DNA of 64,000 bases from an uncultured beta proteobacterium. GTDB taxonomy: Bacteria; Pseudomonadota; Gammaproteobacteria; Burkholderiales; Burkholderiaceae_B. Below the pieces are notes generated by a model. It made no database searches and had not been told where the DNA came from. It was given only the letters and a program-made list of their open reading frames with translations. This document shows positions 25,102 through 34,257 of the stretch, piece after piece; position 1 is the first letter of the stretch, and each line of letters begins with the position of its first letter. The stretch is taken from the NCBI GenBank assembly GCA_903821335.1, contig CAIJKV010000339.1, positions 1 to 64,000 of the forward strand, in the 5' to 3' direction. The translations under genes and the position numbers were made by a program.

Positions 25102-27386
25102 TAGACAAGCTTAATGTGCCGCAGCGTGAGGCGGTCACACTGGCGCCGCAGCATGCCCTGGTTCTCGCCGGCGCCGGTAGCGGCAAGACCCGTGTACTGA
25201 TCACACGCATCGCCTGGTTGATCCAGTCAGGCTACGCCAGCCCCCAGGGGCTTCTGGCCGTGACCTTTACCAACAAGGCTGCCCGCGAAATGTTGGCCCG
25301 GGTCTCGGCGATCATGCCGATCGACACGCGTGGCATGTGGATTGGTACTTTTCACGGCCTGTGTAACCGTCTTTTGCGGGCACATTTTCGTGATGCCGGA
25401 CTACCCCAGGCATTCCAGATCCTGGATACCGCTGATCAACTGGCTGCCATCAAGCGACTATTGAAAGCCAATAACGTGGACGATGAAAAATATCCTCCAC
25501 GCGATGTGCAACGATTTATCAACGGTGCCAAGGAAGAGGGCCAGCGCCCTGGAGACGTAGAGGCCTACGATAGTTTCCGGCGCCGCATGATTGAAATCTA
25601 TGCCCTTTACGAGGCCCAGTGCCAGCGCGAAGGGGTGGTCGATTTCCCTGAACTGCTGTTGCGGGCGTTTGAATTACTGTCTCGTAACGAACCGGTGCGC
25701 ACGCATTACCAACGTCGGTTTCGTCATGTGCTGGTCGATGAGTTCCAGGACACCAACACGCTGCAATACCGCTGGCTGACTTTGTTGGCTGGAGGTGGCG
25801 CCACGTTGTTTGCCGTCGGAGACGATGACCAGTCGATTTATGCGTTTCGTGGTGCCAATGTCGGAAATATGTCTGACTTCGAGCGCGACTACGCAAAAGG
25901 AACCGTCATCCGGCTTGAGCAAAACTATCGCTCGTTTGGCCATATCCTCGATGCTGCCAACGCGTTGATCAGCCACAACACCGGTCGTCTGGGGAAAAAT
26001 CTCTGGACCGAGCAGGGCGCAGGCGAGCAGATCCGCGTCATGGAACTTGCGACAGATCTGAGCGAAGCACAGTGGCTGGTCGATGAAGTCCGCGCGCTGG
26101 TGGCTGACGGCCGGGTGCGCCGCGAAATCGCTGTCCTGTACCGTAGTAACGCGCAGTCCCGCGTGATTGAGCACGCACTGTTTTCGGCTGGCGTGGCCTA
26201 TAAGGTCTACGGTGGTCTGCGGTTTTTTGAGCGTCAGGAGGTCAAGCACGCGCTTGCGTATTTGCGACTGATTGCCAATCTGAACGACGATACGTCCTGG
26301 ATGCGAGTGGTGAATTTCCCACCGCGTGGCATTGGTGCCCGTACGCTCGAACAACTTGGCGATCAGGCGCGTGCCTATGACACGAGCCTGTCGAATGCCG
26401 TCGCCCGGGTGGCGGGCAAGGGCGGTTCCAATCTGGCGCAGTTTGCCATGTTGATTGCCAGGTTGGCCCAGGAAACACTGACGTTGACTTTGCCGGAAAT
26501 GGTTGAGCATGTGATTGACCAGAGCGGTCTGGCCGCGCATTACACACTCGATCGCGAAGGCGCGGACCGCATTGAAAACCTCAATGAACTGGTTTCGGCT
26601 GCTGCGGCTTTTGCCGCCGAGGCCAACATGACTGGCATGCCGGCCGGCAAGGTGGTCGAGCAGCCCCAGGACCCCGAGGCGTTTGCCAGTGCCCAAGCCG
26701 GGCTTGAGATGACGGACGGCATGTCACCGCTTGCGGCGTTCTTGTCTCACGCTTCACTCGAAGCTGGCGACAACCAGGCGCAAGCGGGGCAGGACGCTGT
26801 CCAGTTGATGACCGTGCACGCGGCCAAAGGACTTGAATTCGACGCCGTCTTCATTACAGGGATGGAAGAAGGCCTGTTCCCTCACGAAAATAGTGTGCTT
26901 GAAGCTTCAGGCCTCGAAGAAGAGCGGCGTCTCATGTACGTGGCGATCACGCGTGCGCGCGAACGACTGTATTTCAGTCTTGCGCAAAGCCGCATGCTGC
27001 ACGGCCAGACGCGCTATGCAATGCGTTCAAGATTTCTGTCAGAGATCCCGCAAGAGCACCTCAAGTGGCTTACACCCCGACAGGGACTGAGCCCGGCGGA
27101 CACTGAACCGCGCTGGAAGTCCAGTGGCTATTCGGCGGATGCGTTTGGTCGCGCCGCGACAAACCGTGCGACGCCCGTTTCAGCCCGGAGCCTGACCTCC
27201 GGGGTGCAAGTGGGCACACAGGAATTCCGGGTCGGCCAGGGCGTGCGTCATGCACGCTTTGGAGATGGCACGATTACGTCGTTGTCGGGCTCTGGCCTGG
27301 ACGCGCAGGCGCAGATACAGTTTCGCGATGTTGGCGTCAAGACGCTGGCCCTGGGCATTGCCAAGCTGGAAGTCATACAGGGGTAA
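25098..27386 (+). CDS. uvrD: ATP-dependent DNA helicase UvrD (helicase II)
   Basis: A superfamily 1A 3'-to-5' helicase of 762 residues for nucleotide-excision and mismatch repair. Motifs in order: Q-motif LNVPQREAV, Walker A LAGAGSGKTR, Ia AVTFTNKAAREM, II VDEFQDTN, III GDDDQSIYAFRGA, IV LEQNYRS, V MTVHAAKGLEFD and VI YVAITRAR. The C-terminus ends with the UvrD/PcrA tail (VGQGVRHARFGDGTITSLSG...KLEVIQG), which favours UvrD over Rep. ATG overlaps the desaturase stop (ATGA). No LexA box is visible upstream, since the gene is embedded in a run; SOS control would need an upstream promoter. Confidence 0.94.
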   Translation: MIDKLNVPQREAVTLAPQHALVLAGAGSGKTRVLITRIAWLIQSGYASPQGLLAVTFTNKAAREMLARVSAIMPIDTRGMWIGTFHGLCNRLLRAHFRDAGLPQAFQILDTADQLAAIKRLLKANNVDDEKYPPRDVQRFINGAKEEGQRPGDVEAYDSFRRRMIEIYALYEAQCQREGVVDFPELLLRAFELLSRNEPVRTHYQRRFRHVLVDEFQDTNTLQYRWLTLLAGGGATLFAVGDDDQSIYAFRGANVGNMSDFERDYAKGTVIRLEQNYRSFGHILDAANALISHNTGRLGKNLWTEQGAGEQIRVMELATDLSEAQWLVDEVRALVADGRVRREIAVLYRSNAQSRVIEHALFSAGVAYKVYGGLRFFERQEVKHALAYLRLIANLNDDTSWMRVVNFPPRGIGARTLEQLGDQARAYDTSLSNAVARVAGKGGSNLAQFAMLIARLAQETLTLTLPEMVEHVIDQSGLAAHYTLDREGADRIENLNELVSAAAAFAAEANMTGMPAGKVVEQPQDPEAFASAQAGLEMTDGMSPLAAFLSHASLEAGDNQAQAGQDAVQLMTVHAAKGLEFDAVFITGMEEGLFPHENSVLEASGLEEERRLMYVAITRARERLYFSLAQSRMLHGQTRYAMRSRFLSEIPQEHLKWLTPRQGLSPADTEPRWKSSGYSADAFGRAATNRATPVSARSLTSGVQVGTQEFRVGQGVRHARFGDGTITSLSGSGLDAQAQIQFRDVGVKTLALGIAKLEVIQG

Positions 27387-27402
27387 CCGGCCGTGAGGCC
27401 GG
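27387..27402 (+). terminator. GC-rich hairpin directly after uvrD
   Basis: CCGGCC (27387-27392) and GGCCGG (27397-27402) form a perfect stem with a GTGA loop immediately after the uvrD stop. There is no T tract, so it may slow or stabilise the transcript end rather than terminate alone. Confidence 0.4.
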
Positions 27403-27438
27403 CCAGCGCGGCGTTCCTGCCACAGTCGCGTGCCAGTT

Positions 27439-27467
27439 AAAACGCCTGGAACGTCAGGCTCCAGGCG
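27439..27467 (-). terminator. Rho-independent terminator of dctA
   Basis: CGCCTGGA (27443-27450) and TCCAGGCG (27460-27467) form a perfect 8-base-pair stem with a 9-base loop. On the minus strand it is followed by TTTT (27442-27439). It lies 30 bases beyond the dctA stop. Confidence 0.55.
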
Positions 27468-27496
27468 TGTGTTGACCCGCGCGACGGGGGTGAAGC

Positions 27497-28840
27497 CTAT
27501 ACCGTGCGCTGGATCGCTGCAGGTTGCAGTTTTCCGCCTTCTTCGTCTTCAACCAGTTCTTCTTCTGGCAGGTTGGCGTCTTCGTAGGTCTCGTTATTCA
27601 GGTGTGCGTGAAGTTTCTCTTCGTTCACCCCGTCGCACCATTTTCCAACCACAATCGTGGCCACGCCGTTGCCAACCAGGTTGGTCAGTGCGCGTGCTTC
27701 GGACATGAACCGGTCGATGCCAAGAATCAGCGCCAGGCCCGCGACCGGCACGCCGCCGACCGCTGACAGTGTCGCGGCCAGTACGATAAAGCCGCTGCCC
27801 GTGACACCTGCCGCACCTTTTGACGTCAGCAACAATACTGCGAGCAGCGTGATCTGTTGCATCAGGGTCATGGGGGTATTGGTCGCCTGGGCGACGAAAA
27901 TCGCCGCCATGGTCAGGTAAATGGAGGTGCCGTCCAGGTTAAACGAGTAGCCAGCAGGAATCACCATCCCGACGACCGATTTCTTAACCCCCAGGTTTTC
28001 CATCTTGGCCAGCATGCGCGGCAGTACGGATTCTGAGGATGAGGTGCCCAGCACGATCAGGAGTTCTTCCTTGATGTACTTGATGAACTTCCAGATACTG
28101 AAGCCGTGGAACATGGCAATCGCACCCAGCACACCAAAGACAAAGACCAGGCAGGTCAGGTAGAACGTGCCCATCAGTTTGCCCAGTGACAGCAACGAAC
28201 CCAGGCCGTATTTGCCTATGGTGAAGGCCATCGCACCAAAGGCACCAATCGGGGCCAGCTTCATGATCATGCCAACAATGTTGAACAGCACGTGCGAGAT
28301 CTTGTCGATAAAATCGAACACCAGGCGGCCTTTCTGACCCAGCGCATGCAAGGAAAACCCGAACAAAATCGCAACCAGCAACACTTGCAGAATTTCACCC
28401 TTCGCGAAGGCATCCACCACCGTGTTGGGGATGATCTGCATCAGGAAGTCAACCGTGCCCTGCATTTTCCCTGGGCCTGTGTAGGCATTCAGGCTTTTTG
28501 TATCGAGCGCGTTCGGGTCGATGTTCATGCCCGCGCCGGGTTGCAACCAGTTCACGATCACCAGGCCGACGATCAGAGCAATGGTGCTGACGATCTCAAA
28601 GTAGAGCAGGGCCAGGCCACCGGTCTTGCCGACGGTCTTCATGTTTTCCATGCCAGCGATGCCCGTCACCACCGTACAGAAAATGATGGGGGCAATGATC
28701 ATCTTGATCAGCTTGATGAAACCATCGCCGAGCGGCTTCATGGTTTCACCAACGGCCGGATAGAAATATCCAAGCAAGATCCCGATCGTCACGGCGAACA
28801 GAACTTGCAGGTACAGGGATTTAAACCAGTTGATTTTCAC
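27497..28840 (-). CDS. dctA: C4-dicarboxylate transport protein DctA
   Basis: An inner-membrane symporter of the DAACS family that takes up succinate, fumarate and malate with protons or sodium. The 447-residue protein matches E. coli DctA almost throughout: [35 protein letters not shown], the serine-rich [13 protein letters not shown] hairpin and [16 protein letters not shown] with the NLDG substrate motif. The GTG at 28840 gives the family N-terminus ([14 protein letters not shown]); a longer upstream frame lacks a plausible start. No dctB/dctD regulators are in the window. The acidic C-terminal tail is variable in the family. Confidence 0.95.
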   Translation of the reverse strand: MKINWFKSLYLQVLFAVTIGILLGYFYPAVGETMKPLGDGFIKLIKMIIAPIIFCTVVTGIAGMENMKTVGKTGGLALLYFEIVSTIALIVGLVIVNWLQPGAGMNIDPNALDTKSLNAYTGPGKMQGTVDFLMQIIPNTVVDAFAKGEILQVLLVAILFGFSLHALGQKGRLVFDFIDKISHVLFNIVGMIMKLAPIGAFGAMAFTIGKYGLGSLLSLGKLMGTFYLTCLVFVFGVLGAIAMFHGFSIWKFIKYIKEELLIVLGTSSSESVLPRMLAKMENLGVKKSVVGMVIPAGYSFNLDGTSIYLTMAAIFVAQATNTPMTLMQQITLLAVLLLTSKGAAGVTGSGFIVLAATLSAVGGVPVAGLALILGIDRFMSEARALTNLVGNGVATIVVGKWCDGVNEEKLHAHLNNETYEDANLPEEELVEDEEGGKLQPAAIQRTV

Positions 28841-28964
28841 GTTTATTCTTCTGTGAAGGAAAGGATGAAATGGGTTGCCTTGGCACGAATGTCGGGATTT
28901 TATTCCCAAATAACGTGTTTTGAGTGCGCAAGATCAAATGACGGCGATTTACGGACGAAATACG

Positions 28965-28980
28965 CACTCACTCACTCACT
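28965..28980 (-). repeat. AGTG tetranucleotide repeat spanning the ABC-F stop codon
   Basis: The minus strand reads four AGTG units across the stop. TGA triplets lie at 28978-28976, 28974-28972 (the stop used) and 28970-28968, four bases apart, so all three frames meet a stop within ten bases. Confidence 0.85.
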
Positions 28981-30996
28981 CTCCAGTCCCTCGAGTTCAC
29001 CCTGCAGTTCAAGCCAGCTTTCTTCAATCTGGCTACAACGCTTGGTCAGTTCGCCGTGCTGCGCCAGGGTCGTGACGCGTTCCTGCCTGCGTGCCTCGTT
29101 GTACAAGTCAGGATCAGCGATCAGGCTGTCGAGTGCTTTTATCTGACTGTGTATCTGGTCGAGCTCTTTTTCGACCTTGGCCAGTTTGGTCTCCAGCGGT
29201 TTGCGCAAGATCGCCAGGCGCTGACGCAGTGTTGCGGCGTCTCGTTTTTGTTGTTTGCGGTCCATCACCGGGGCGTCGACGGTGGTGCCTTCGCTTGCCT
29301 CGTTGCGTGCGGCGCTGCGCGCGGCGGCTTCCTCGCGGCGCGCCGCCGCCTGGTGCTGCATCAGCCAGTCCCGGTAGTCCTCCAGGTCGCCGTCAAAAGG
29401 CTCGACGCGACCATCGGCAACGATCCAGAAACTGTCTACGGTCGTGCGCAACAGGTGCCTGTCGTGCGAAACCAGCAGCATGCTGCCGCCAAATTCCGCC
29501 AGTGCCGTGGTGAGTGCCTCGCGGGTTTCGACGTCAAGGTGGTTGCTCGGTTCGTCAAGCAAGAGCAAGTTTGGCTTTTGCCAGACGATGAGTGACAGGG
29601 CCAGTCGCGCCTTTTCACCGCCCGACATGGGTTCGACCTTGTCCATCACGCGGTCGCCACCAAAACCGAAGCTTCCCAGGTAGTTGCGCAACTCCTGTTC
29701 GCGGGTGTCAGGTGCCAGCCGTGCCAGATGTTGTAGCGGACTGCTATCGAGGTCGAGCATATCGAGCTGATGCTGGGCAAAGTACCCGACGTTAAGCCCA
29801 CGGGACGCTTTGCGGCTGCCAGCTTGTGGTTCGAGTTCCCCGGCCAGTGTCTTGACCAGTGTGCTTTTACCCGCGCCGTTCACCCCGAGGATACCGATGC
29901 GGTCGCCGCCACGCACCATCAGGTTGACGTGGCGCAGGATCGTGACCGGCTCACCCTCTGCCGTGGTGTACCCCGCTTGCATGTCATCCATGACCAGCAG
30001 CGGATCAGGCATTTCGTCGGGCGAGGGAATGCGGATATCGATGCCGGATTCGGCATGAATCGGGGCGAGTTGTTCCATGCGCGCCAAGGCTTTGACGCGG
30101 CTCTGGGCCTGCTTGGCTTTGGACGCCTTGGCCTTGAACCGGTCGATGAAACCCTGCAGGCGCGCGGTTTCGCGAGTCTGCCGTTCCCAGGCAATCTTGG
30201 TCTGGCGCAGCCGCTCTGACCGCTGGGTGACAAAGTCCTCATAGCCGCCGCGATAGCGGTTGAGCTTGCCCTGGTCAAAGTGCAGAATGGTCTGGGCGAC
30301 GGCATCGAGGAATTCAGTGTCGTGCGATATCAGCAGCACCGTGCCCGCATAGGCCGATAGCCAACGCTCAAGCCACAGCATGGCGTCGAGGTCCAGGTGA
30401 TTGGTGGGTTCGTCCAGTAAAAGCAGTTCGGAAGGCGCCATGAGTGCGCGCGCAAGCGCCAGCCGCATGCGCCAGCCGCCTGAAAAACTGTCGACCGGGT
30501 GAGACCACTGTTCCGGGGTGAACCCGAGTCCTGCCAGCAATTGCTCGGCGCGTGACGCAGCGGTCCAGGCACCTGCTTCGATAAGTTCGGTCTCGAGTTC
30601 CGCGATGCGTGAACCGTGGGCCTCGGCGTGTGGCGACGGGTCGCCAGCGTGATGGCTGGCGTGGTCGCCTGGATGCTCAGCCGCATGATCACCGAGGGCT
30701 GCGCGCGCGGCCTGGAGCGCACGCAGATGGACATCGCCGTCGATCACGAATTCACGTGCCGGCGCCTGGCTCGACGCAATTTCCTGCTGCACGCTGGCCA
30801 CGCGCCAACCGGTGGGAATATCCAGTTGGCCCGCATCGGCATCGATCTCGTGCTGGATCAGGGCGAACAGGGTGGATTTTCCCGCGCCATTTTTCCCGAC
30901 AAAGCCTACCCGTTCGCCTGGGTGTACAACAAAATCCGTTTGGTCCAGCAGCACTTTGGTGCCTCGCCGGACGGTCAATCCAGTTGCGCGAATCAC
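28972..30996 (-). CDS. ABC-F family ATP-binding protein (YheS-like)
   Basis: A 674-residue soluble protein with two ABC domains and no membrane segment, closest to E. coli YheS (637 residues) of the ABC-F family that acts on ribosomes. Domain 1 has Walker A GKNGAGKST (35-43) and signature SGGWRMR; domain 2 has GVNGAGKST and SGGEKAR; the linker contains KAKASKAKQAQSRVKALARME. The C-terminus is a charged coiled coil. The unusual part is a His-rich insertion (residues about 102-128) in the first ABC domain, where YheS has a shorter non-His segment. It overlaps the prmB stop by four bases. Confidence 0.92.
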   Translation of the reverse strand: MIRATGLTVRRGTKVLLDQTDFVVHPGERVGFVGKNGAGKSTLFALIQHEIDADAGQLDIPTGWRVASVQQEIASSQAPAREFVIDGDVHLRALQAARAALGDHAAEHPGDHASHHAGDPSPHAEAHGSRIAELETELIEAGAWTAASRAEQLLAGLGFTPEQWSHPVDSFSGGWRMRLALARALMAPSELLLLDEPTNHLDLDAMLWLERWLSAYAGTVLLISHDTEFLDAVAQTILHFDQGKLNRYRGGYEDFVTQRSERLRQTKIAWERQTRETARLQGFIDRFKAKASKAKQAQSRVKALARMEQLAPIHAESGIDIRIPSPDEMPDPLLVMDDMQAGYTTAEGEPVTILRHVNLMVRGGDRIGILGVNGAGKSTLVKTLAGELEPQAGSRKASRGLNVGYFAQHQLDMLDLDSSPLQHLARLAPDTREQELRNYLGSFGFGGDRVMDKVEPMSGGEKARLALSLIVWQKPNLLLLDEPSNHLDVETREALTTALAEFGGSMLLVSHDRHLLRTTVDSFWIVADGRVEPFDGDLEDYRDWLMQHQAAARREEAAARSAARNEASEGTTVDAPVMDRKQQKRDAATLRQRLAILRKPLETKLAKVEKELDQIHSQIKALDSLIADPDLYNEARRQERVTTLAQHGELTKRCSQIEESWLELQGELEGLESE

Positions 30997-31901
30997 GGTA
31001 GGAGTTGCTCGCGTGTCAGTAGCAGGATCTGGTCGGACGATTCGGTCGTGTCGAGCCAGACAGGGTCGAGATCTGGAAACGCGGACTCGAAATGGTGGCG
31101 TTCGTGGCCGATCTCAAGCACCAGGATTCCCAGGTCTGTCAGGTAGCCGGGCGCCTGCGCCAGGATCGTGCGCACGAGATCCATGCCGTCCGTGCCACCA
31201 GCCAGTGCAAGGGCGGGCTCGTGCTGGTATTCACGTGGCAGCGATTGCATCGAAGCGCTGTTGACGTAGGGTGGATTGCTGAGGATCAGGTCGTAGCGCG
31301 CGCCTTCAGGCAGTGGGTCGTACAGGCTGCCGTGATAGAGGGTGAGGCGGTTGGCAAGCCCATGATCGGTGACGTTGATGGCGGCGACTTCCAGGGCATC
31401 TTTCGAGATGTCGGTGGCGTCGACCAGCGCTTGGTCAAACCGGTGCGCGGCAAGGATCGCCAGGCAACCGGAGCCCGTGCAGAGATCAAGAATGCCGTGT
31501 ACGTCCTCGGGGTCCTGGATCCAGGGGCTCAGTCCCGCCGACAGCAGCTCGGCAATCGGCGAGCGGGGCACGAGCACGCGTGCGTCCACAAAGAAGCGCA
31601 GACCCTGGAGCCAGGCCTCGTGGGTGAGGTAGGGGGCCGGGACCCGTTCATCGCAGCGTCGATCAATCAAGACCAGTGCGCGCTCGCGTTCGCTCGCCAA
31701 CACCCTGGCGTCCATGAAGGGGTCAAGCTGGTCGGGCGGCAGGTGCAAGGCATACAACACCAGGTAGACCGCTTCGTCCCAGGCGTTATCCGAGCCGTGG
31801 CCAAAAAACAATTTTGCTTCGCTAAAACGTGACATGCCGTAGCGAATCAGGTCGCGTACGGTGCGAAGCATGTCACGGGGTTCTTTGGGAGATTCACGCA
31901 T
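30993..31901 (-). CDS. prmB: 50S ribosomal protein L3 N5-glutamine methyltransferase
   Basis: PrmB methylates a glutamine of ribosomal protein L3. The 302-residue protein has a helical N-terminal domain, the SAM motif ILDLCTGSGCLAI and the substrate motif NPPYVNSASM. The segment LPREYQHEPALALAGGTDGMDL follows the NPPY as in PrmB rather than PrmC. The lid segment LHLPPDQLDPFMDARV is also typical. The start at 31901 is six bases after the dapD stop; an internal Met11 is an alternative start. It sits in the dapC-dapD-prmB-ABC-F run, an order seen in Bordetella-like genomes (from memory, not searched). Confidence 0.94.
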   Translation of the reverse strand: MRESPKEPRDMLRTVRDLIRYGMSRFSEAKLFFGHGSDNAWDEAVYLVLYALHLPPDQLDPFMDARVLASERERALVLIDRRCDERVPAPYLTHEAWLQGLRFFVDARVLVPRSPIAELLSAGLSPWIQDPEDVHGILDLCTGSGCLAILAAHRFDQALVDATDISKDALEVAAINVTDHGLANRLTLYHGSLYDPLPEGARYDLILSNPPYVNSASMQSLPREYQHEPALALAGGTDGMDLVRTILAQAPGYLTDLGILVLEIGHERHHFESAFPDLDPVWLDTTESSDQILLLTREQLLP

Positions 31902-31907
31902 GGGTCG

Positions 31908-32729
31908 TCAGGCCCGCAGCAGGTCATTGATGCTGGTCTTTGCGCGTGTCTGGGCATCGACGCGCTTGACGATGATGGCGCAGGCAAGACTGTGGGTGCC
32001 ATCGGCAGAGGGCAAGGATCCCGGCACAACCACTGAGCCCGAGGGCACGCGCCCGTAATGGATTTCCTTGGTGGACCGGTCATAGATGCGGGTGCTTTGC
32101 GACAGGAATACACCCATGGCCAGCACGGAGTTTTCTTCGACAATAACGCCTTCGACGACTTCGGAGCGTGCGCCGATGAAGCAGTTGTCTTCGATGATGG
32201 TCGGGTTGGCTTGCAGGGGCTCAAGTACGCCACCGATGCCGACGCCGCCCGACAAGTGGACGTTCTTGCCGATCTGCGCGCACGAACCCACTGTGGCCCA
32301 GGTGTCGACCATTGTGCCTTCGTCAACGTAGGCACCGATGTTCACGTAGGAAGGCATCAGCACGACGTTGCGACCGATAAAGGCGCCGCGACGCGCCACC
32401 GCTGGCGGGACGACACGATAGCCGCCGGTCTTGAAGGCATGGTCGCCGTATTCACCGAATTTGAGCGGCACTTTGTCATAGAACTGCATCGGTGCCTGGC
32501 CCATGATGGCGTTGTCGTTCAGGCGAAAGGACAGCAGGACAGCCTTTTTAATCCACTGGTGCACCACCCACGCATCCTTGATCTTCTCGGCCACGCGCAG
32601 ACGACCGGTGTCGAGGGCGTCGATGGTGTCGTTGACGGCGTCGCGTACCAGCGCGTCAGCGCTGTCTGTGGACAGGCTGGCTCGATTTTCCCAGCCCATT
32701 TCGATGGCGGTTTGCAGATCAAGTGTCAT
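31908..32729 (-). CDS. dapD: 2,3,4,5-tetrahydropyridine-2,6-dicarboxylate N-succinyltransferase
   Basis: DapD succinylates tetrahydrodipicolinate in the lysine/diaminopimelate pathway, using succinyl-CoA. The 273-residue protein has the helical N-terminal domain and then a left-handed beta-helix of hexapeptide repeats from about residue 105 ([44 protein letters not shown]). It lies 99 bases downstream of dapC, the next enzyme, and upstream of prmB. The full length and conserved repeats leave little doubt. Confidence 0.97.
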   Translation of the reverse strand: MTLDLQTAIEMGWENRASLSTDSADALVRDAVNDTIDALDTGRLRVAEKIKDAWVVHQWIKKAVLLSFRLNDNAIMGQAPMQFYDKVPLKFGEYGDHAFKTGGYRVVPPAVARRGAFIGRNVVLMPSYVNIGAYVDEGTMVDTWATVGSCAQIGKNVHLSGGVGIGGVLEPLQANPTIIEDNCFIGARSEVVEGVIVEENSVLAMGVFLSQSTRIYDRSTKEIHYGRVPSGSVVVPGSLPSADGTHSLACAIIVKRVDAQTRAKTSINDLLRA

Positions 32730-32828
32730 ATTCAGAGTCCTGTTTGAATGGGAGTTGGTGCGTTGTAAATAGAGCGGGTTGGCGAAGGCATGGATGCTGA
32801 TCCGTTGCAGCGGCTGCTCGATGAATGG

Positions 32829-34028
32829 CTAATAATTTGCGCGGACAAACGCCGCGATACGGTGGGCGGCTTCGACACAGTCGGCCAGCGGGGCCACCAA
32901 CGCAATCCGAATACGGTTCTGTCCCGGGTTGACGCCATCCACACTGCGACCGACGAAGCTGCCCGGCAACACGGTGACGCCGGTTTGTCCAAGGAGGTCG
33001 CGGGCAAACTCCGGGTCGGGCCCTGGCGTGCCCGCCCAGAGATAAAACGAGGCATCCGGGCGCTGGACGTCGAGCACGGGTTGCAGGATGGGCAACACTG
33101 CATCAAATTTCGCCCGGTACTGGCTACGGTTGTCGATCACGTGGGCTTCGTCATTCCAGGCGGCAATGCTGGCTGCCGAGACCACGGGTGACAGCGCGCT
33201 GCCGTGGTAAGTGCGATAAAGAAGAAAGCGTGCCATCAACCTGGCGTCGCCGGCCACGAAACCTGAACGCATTCCCGGCACGTTGGACCGTTTGGAAAGA
33301 CTCGAGAAACTGACCAGATGTCGAAAATCGTGACGACCAAGCTGGTAGGCCGCCTGCATGCCGCCCAGAGGTGGGTGGGCTTCGTCGAGATAGATCTCGG
33401 AATAGCATTCATCCGAGGCAATCACGAAACCGTAGCGGTCCGACAATTCGAACAGGTTCCTCCATTGGTCAAGTGACATGACATTTCCGGCCGGGTTGCC
33501 TGGCGAACACACGAACAACAAACGGGTGCGCGCCCAGATCTCGGCGGGAACAGTGCCCCAGTCGCAGCCGAAATTCTGTTCAGGGTCCGAGTTCACGTAG
33601 TAAGGCGTCGCACCGCCCAGCAGGGCTGCGCCCTCGTAGATTTGGTAGAACGGGTTGGGACAGACAACGATTTCGCCAGTTCGGGTCGGGTCGAGCACGA
33701 CCTGGGCAAAAGCGAACAGGGCCTCTCGTGAGCCCAGGGCTGGCAGGACTTGTGTTTCCGGGTCTGGCGCTGGCATGTTGTAACGACGCGCGATCCAGTG
33801 GCTGATGGCCTGGCGCAGCGCCGGGTCGCCCTTGGTGGGGGGGTAGACGGACAGGCCGTCGAGCGACCCCACGATCGCGTCTTTCACGCACTGCGGCGCG
33901 GCGTGCTTGGGCTCGCCGATGGATAAATTGATGGGCCGCAAGTCCTTGGGAGGCGTGCCGGCCTGGGCCAGCAGCGCACGCAATTTTTCGAAAGGATAGG
34001 GCTGCAAAGTGTCAAGTCTGGGATTCAT
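32829..34028 (-). CDS. dapC: Succinyldiaminopimelate transaminase
   Basis: A 399-residue class I PLP aminotransferase. The PLP lysine lies in FSSLSKRSNVPGMRSGFV, and NPGNPAGN-type binding sequence CSPGNPAGN and the C-terminal Arg in GQNRIRIALV are present. Linkage to dapD, with DapC making the substrate for the next step of diaminopimelate synthesis, supports the specific name over a generic aspartate aminotransferase; Bordetella pertussis DapC is the known example of this branch. An eight-C run (minus strand) at 33836-33843 lies in codons for YPPTKGD. The gene begins about 75 bases from the divergent tRNA-Leu gene. Confidence 0.93.
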   Translation of the reverse strand: MNPRLDTLQPYPFEKLRALLAQAGTPPKDLRPINLSIGEPKHAAPQCVKDAIVGSLDGLSVYPPTKGDPALRQAISHWIARRYNMPAPDPETQVLPALGSREALFAFAQVVLDPTRTGEIVVCPNPFYQIYEGAALLGGATPYYVNSDPEQNFGCDWGTVPAEIWARTRLLFVCSPGNPAGNVMSLDQWRNLFELSDRYGFVIASDECYSEIYLDEAHPPLGGMQAAYQLGRHDFRHLVSFSSLSKRSNVPGMRSGFVAGDARLMARFLLYRTYHGSALSPVVSAASIAAWNDEAHVIDNRSQYRAKFDAVLPILQPVLDVQRPDASFYLWAGTPGPDPEFARDLLGQTGVTVLPGSFVGRSVDGVNPGQNRIRIALVAPLADCVEAAHRIAAFVRANY

Positions 34029-34103
34029 CCGGGTATTTTAACCAGTTGGTTGCGCCAGGGTGCGGAAAACCCCTCGGAGGGTGCGCTACAATGCTCGGTT
34101 ACT

Positions 34104-34190
34104 GCGAAGGTGGCGAAATTGGTAGACGCACCAGGTTTAGGTCCTGACGCCGTAACAGGTGTGCGGGTTCGAGTCCCGCCCTTCGCACCA
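34104..34190 (+). tRNA. tRNA-Leu (anticodon UAG)
   Basis: An 87-base class II tRNA with encoded CCA. Acceptor strands GCGAAGG (34104-34110) and CCTTCGC (34180-34186) pair perfectly, followed by discriminator A and CCA. The anticodon loop TTTAGGT gives TAG between CAGG/CCTG stems, and the T arm contains GGTTCGAGTCC. The long variable arm fits leucine. A TACAAT hexamer at 34087-34092, 11 bases upstream, could be the -10 element. tig starts 67 bases downstream with no terminator between them, so some transcripts may continue into tig. Confidence 0.97.
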
Positions 34191-34257
34191 TTTTGTTCCC
34201 TTAATTCGGCGTGGGCTGTCTGGCGCGCCCTCCGTCATCCTGTTTGGTAGGTTTTTC

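Noticed and set aside
32730..32828. Extra small gene between dapD and dapC
   Set aside because: The 99 bases contain no start with a ribosome site leading to a credible peptide.
34159..34257. Longer trigger factor starting inside the tRNA gene
   Set aside because: The frame is open by chance through the tRNA; the ribosome site and family N-terminus both support ATG 34258.
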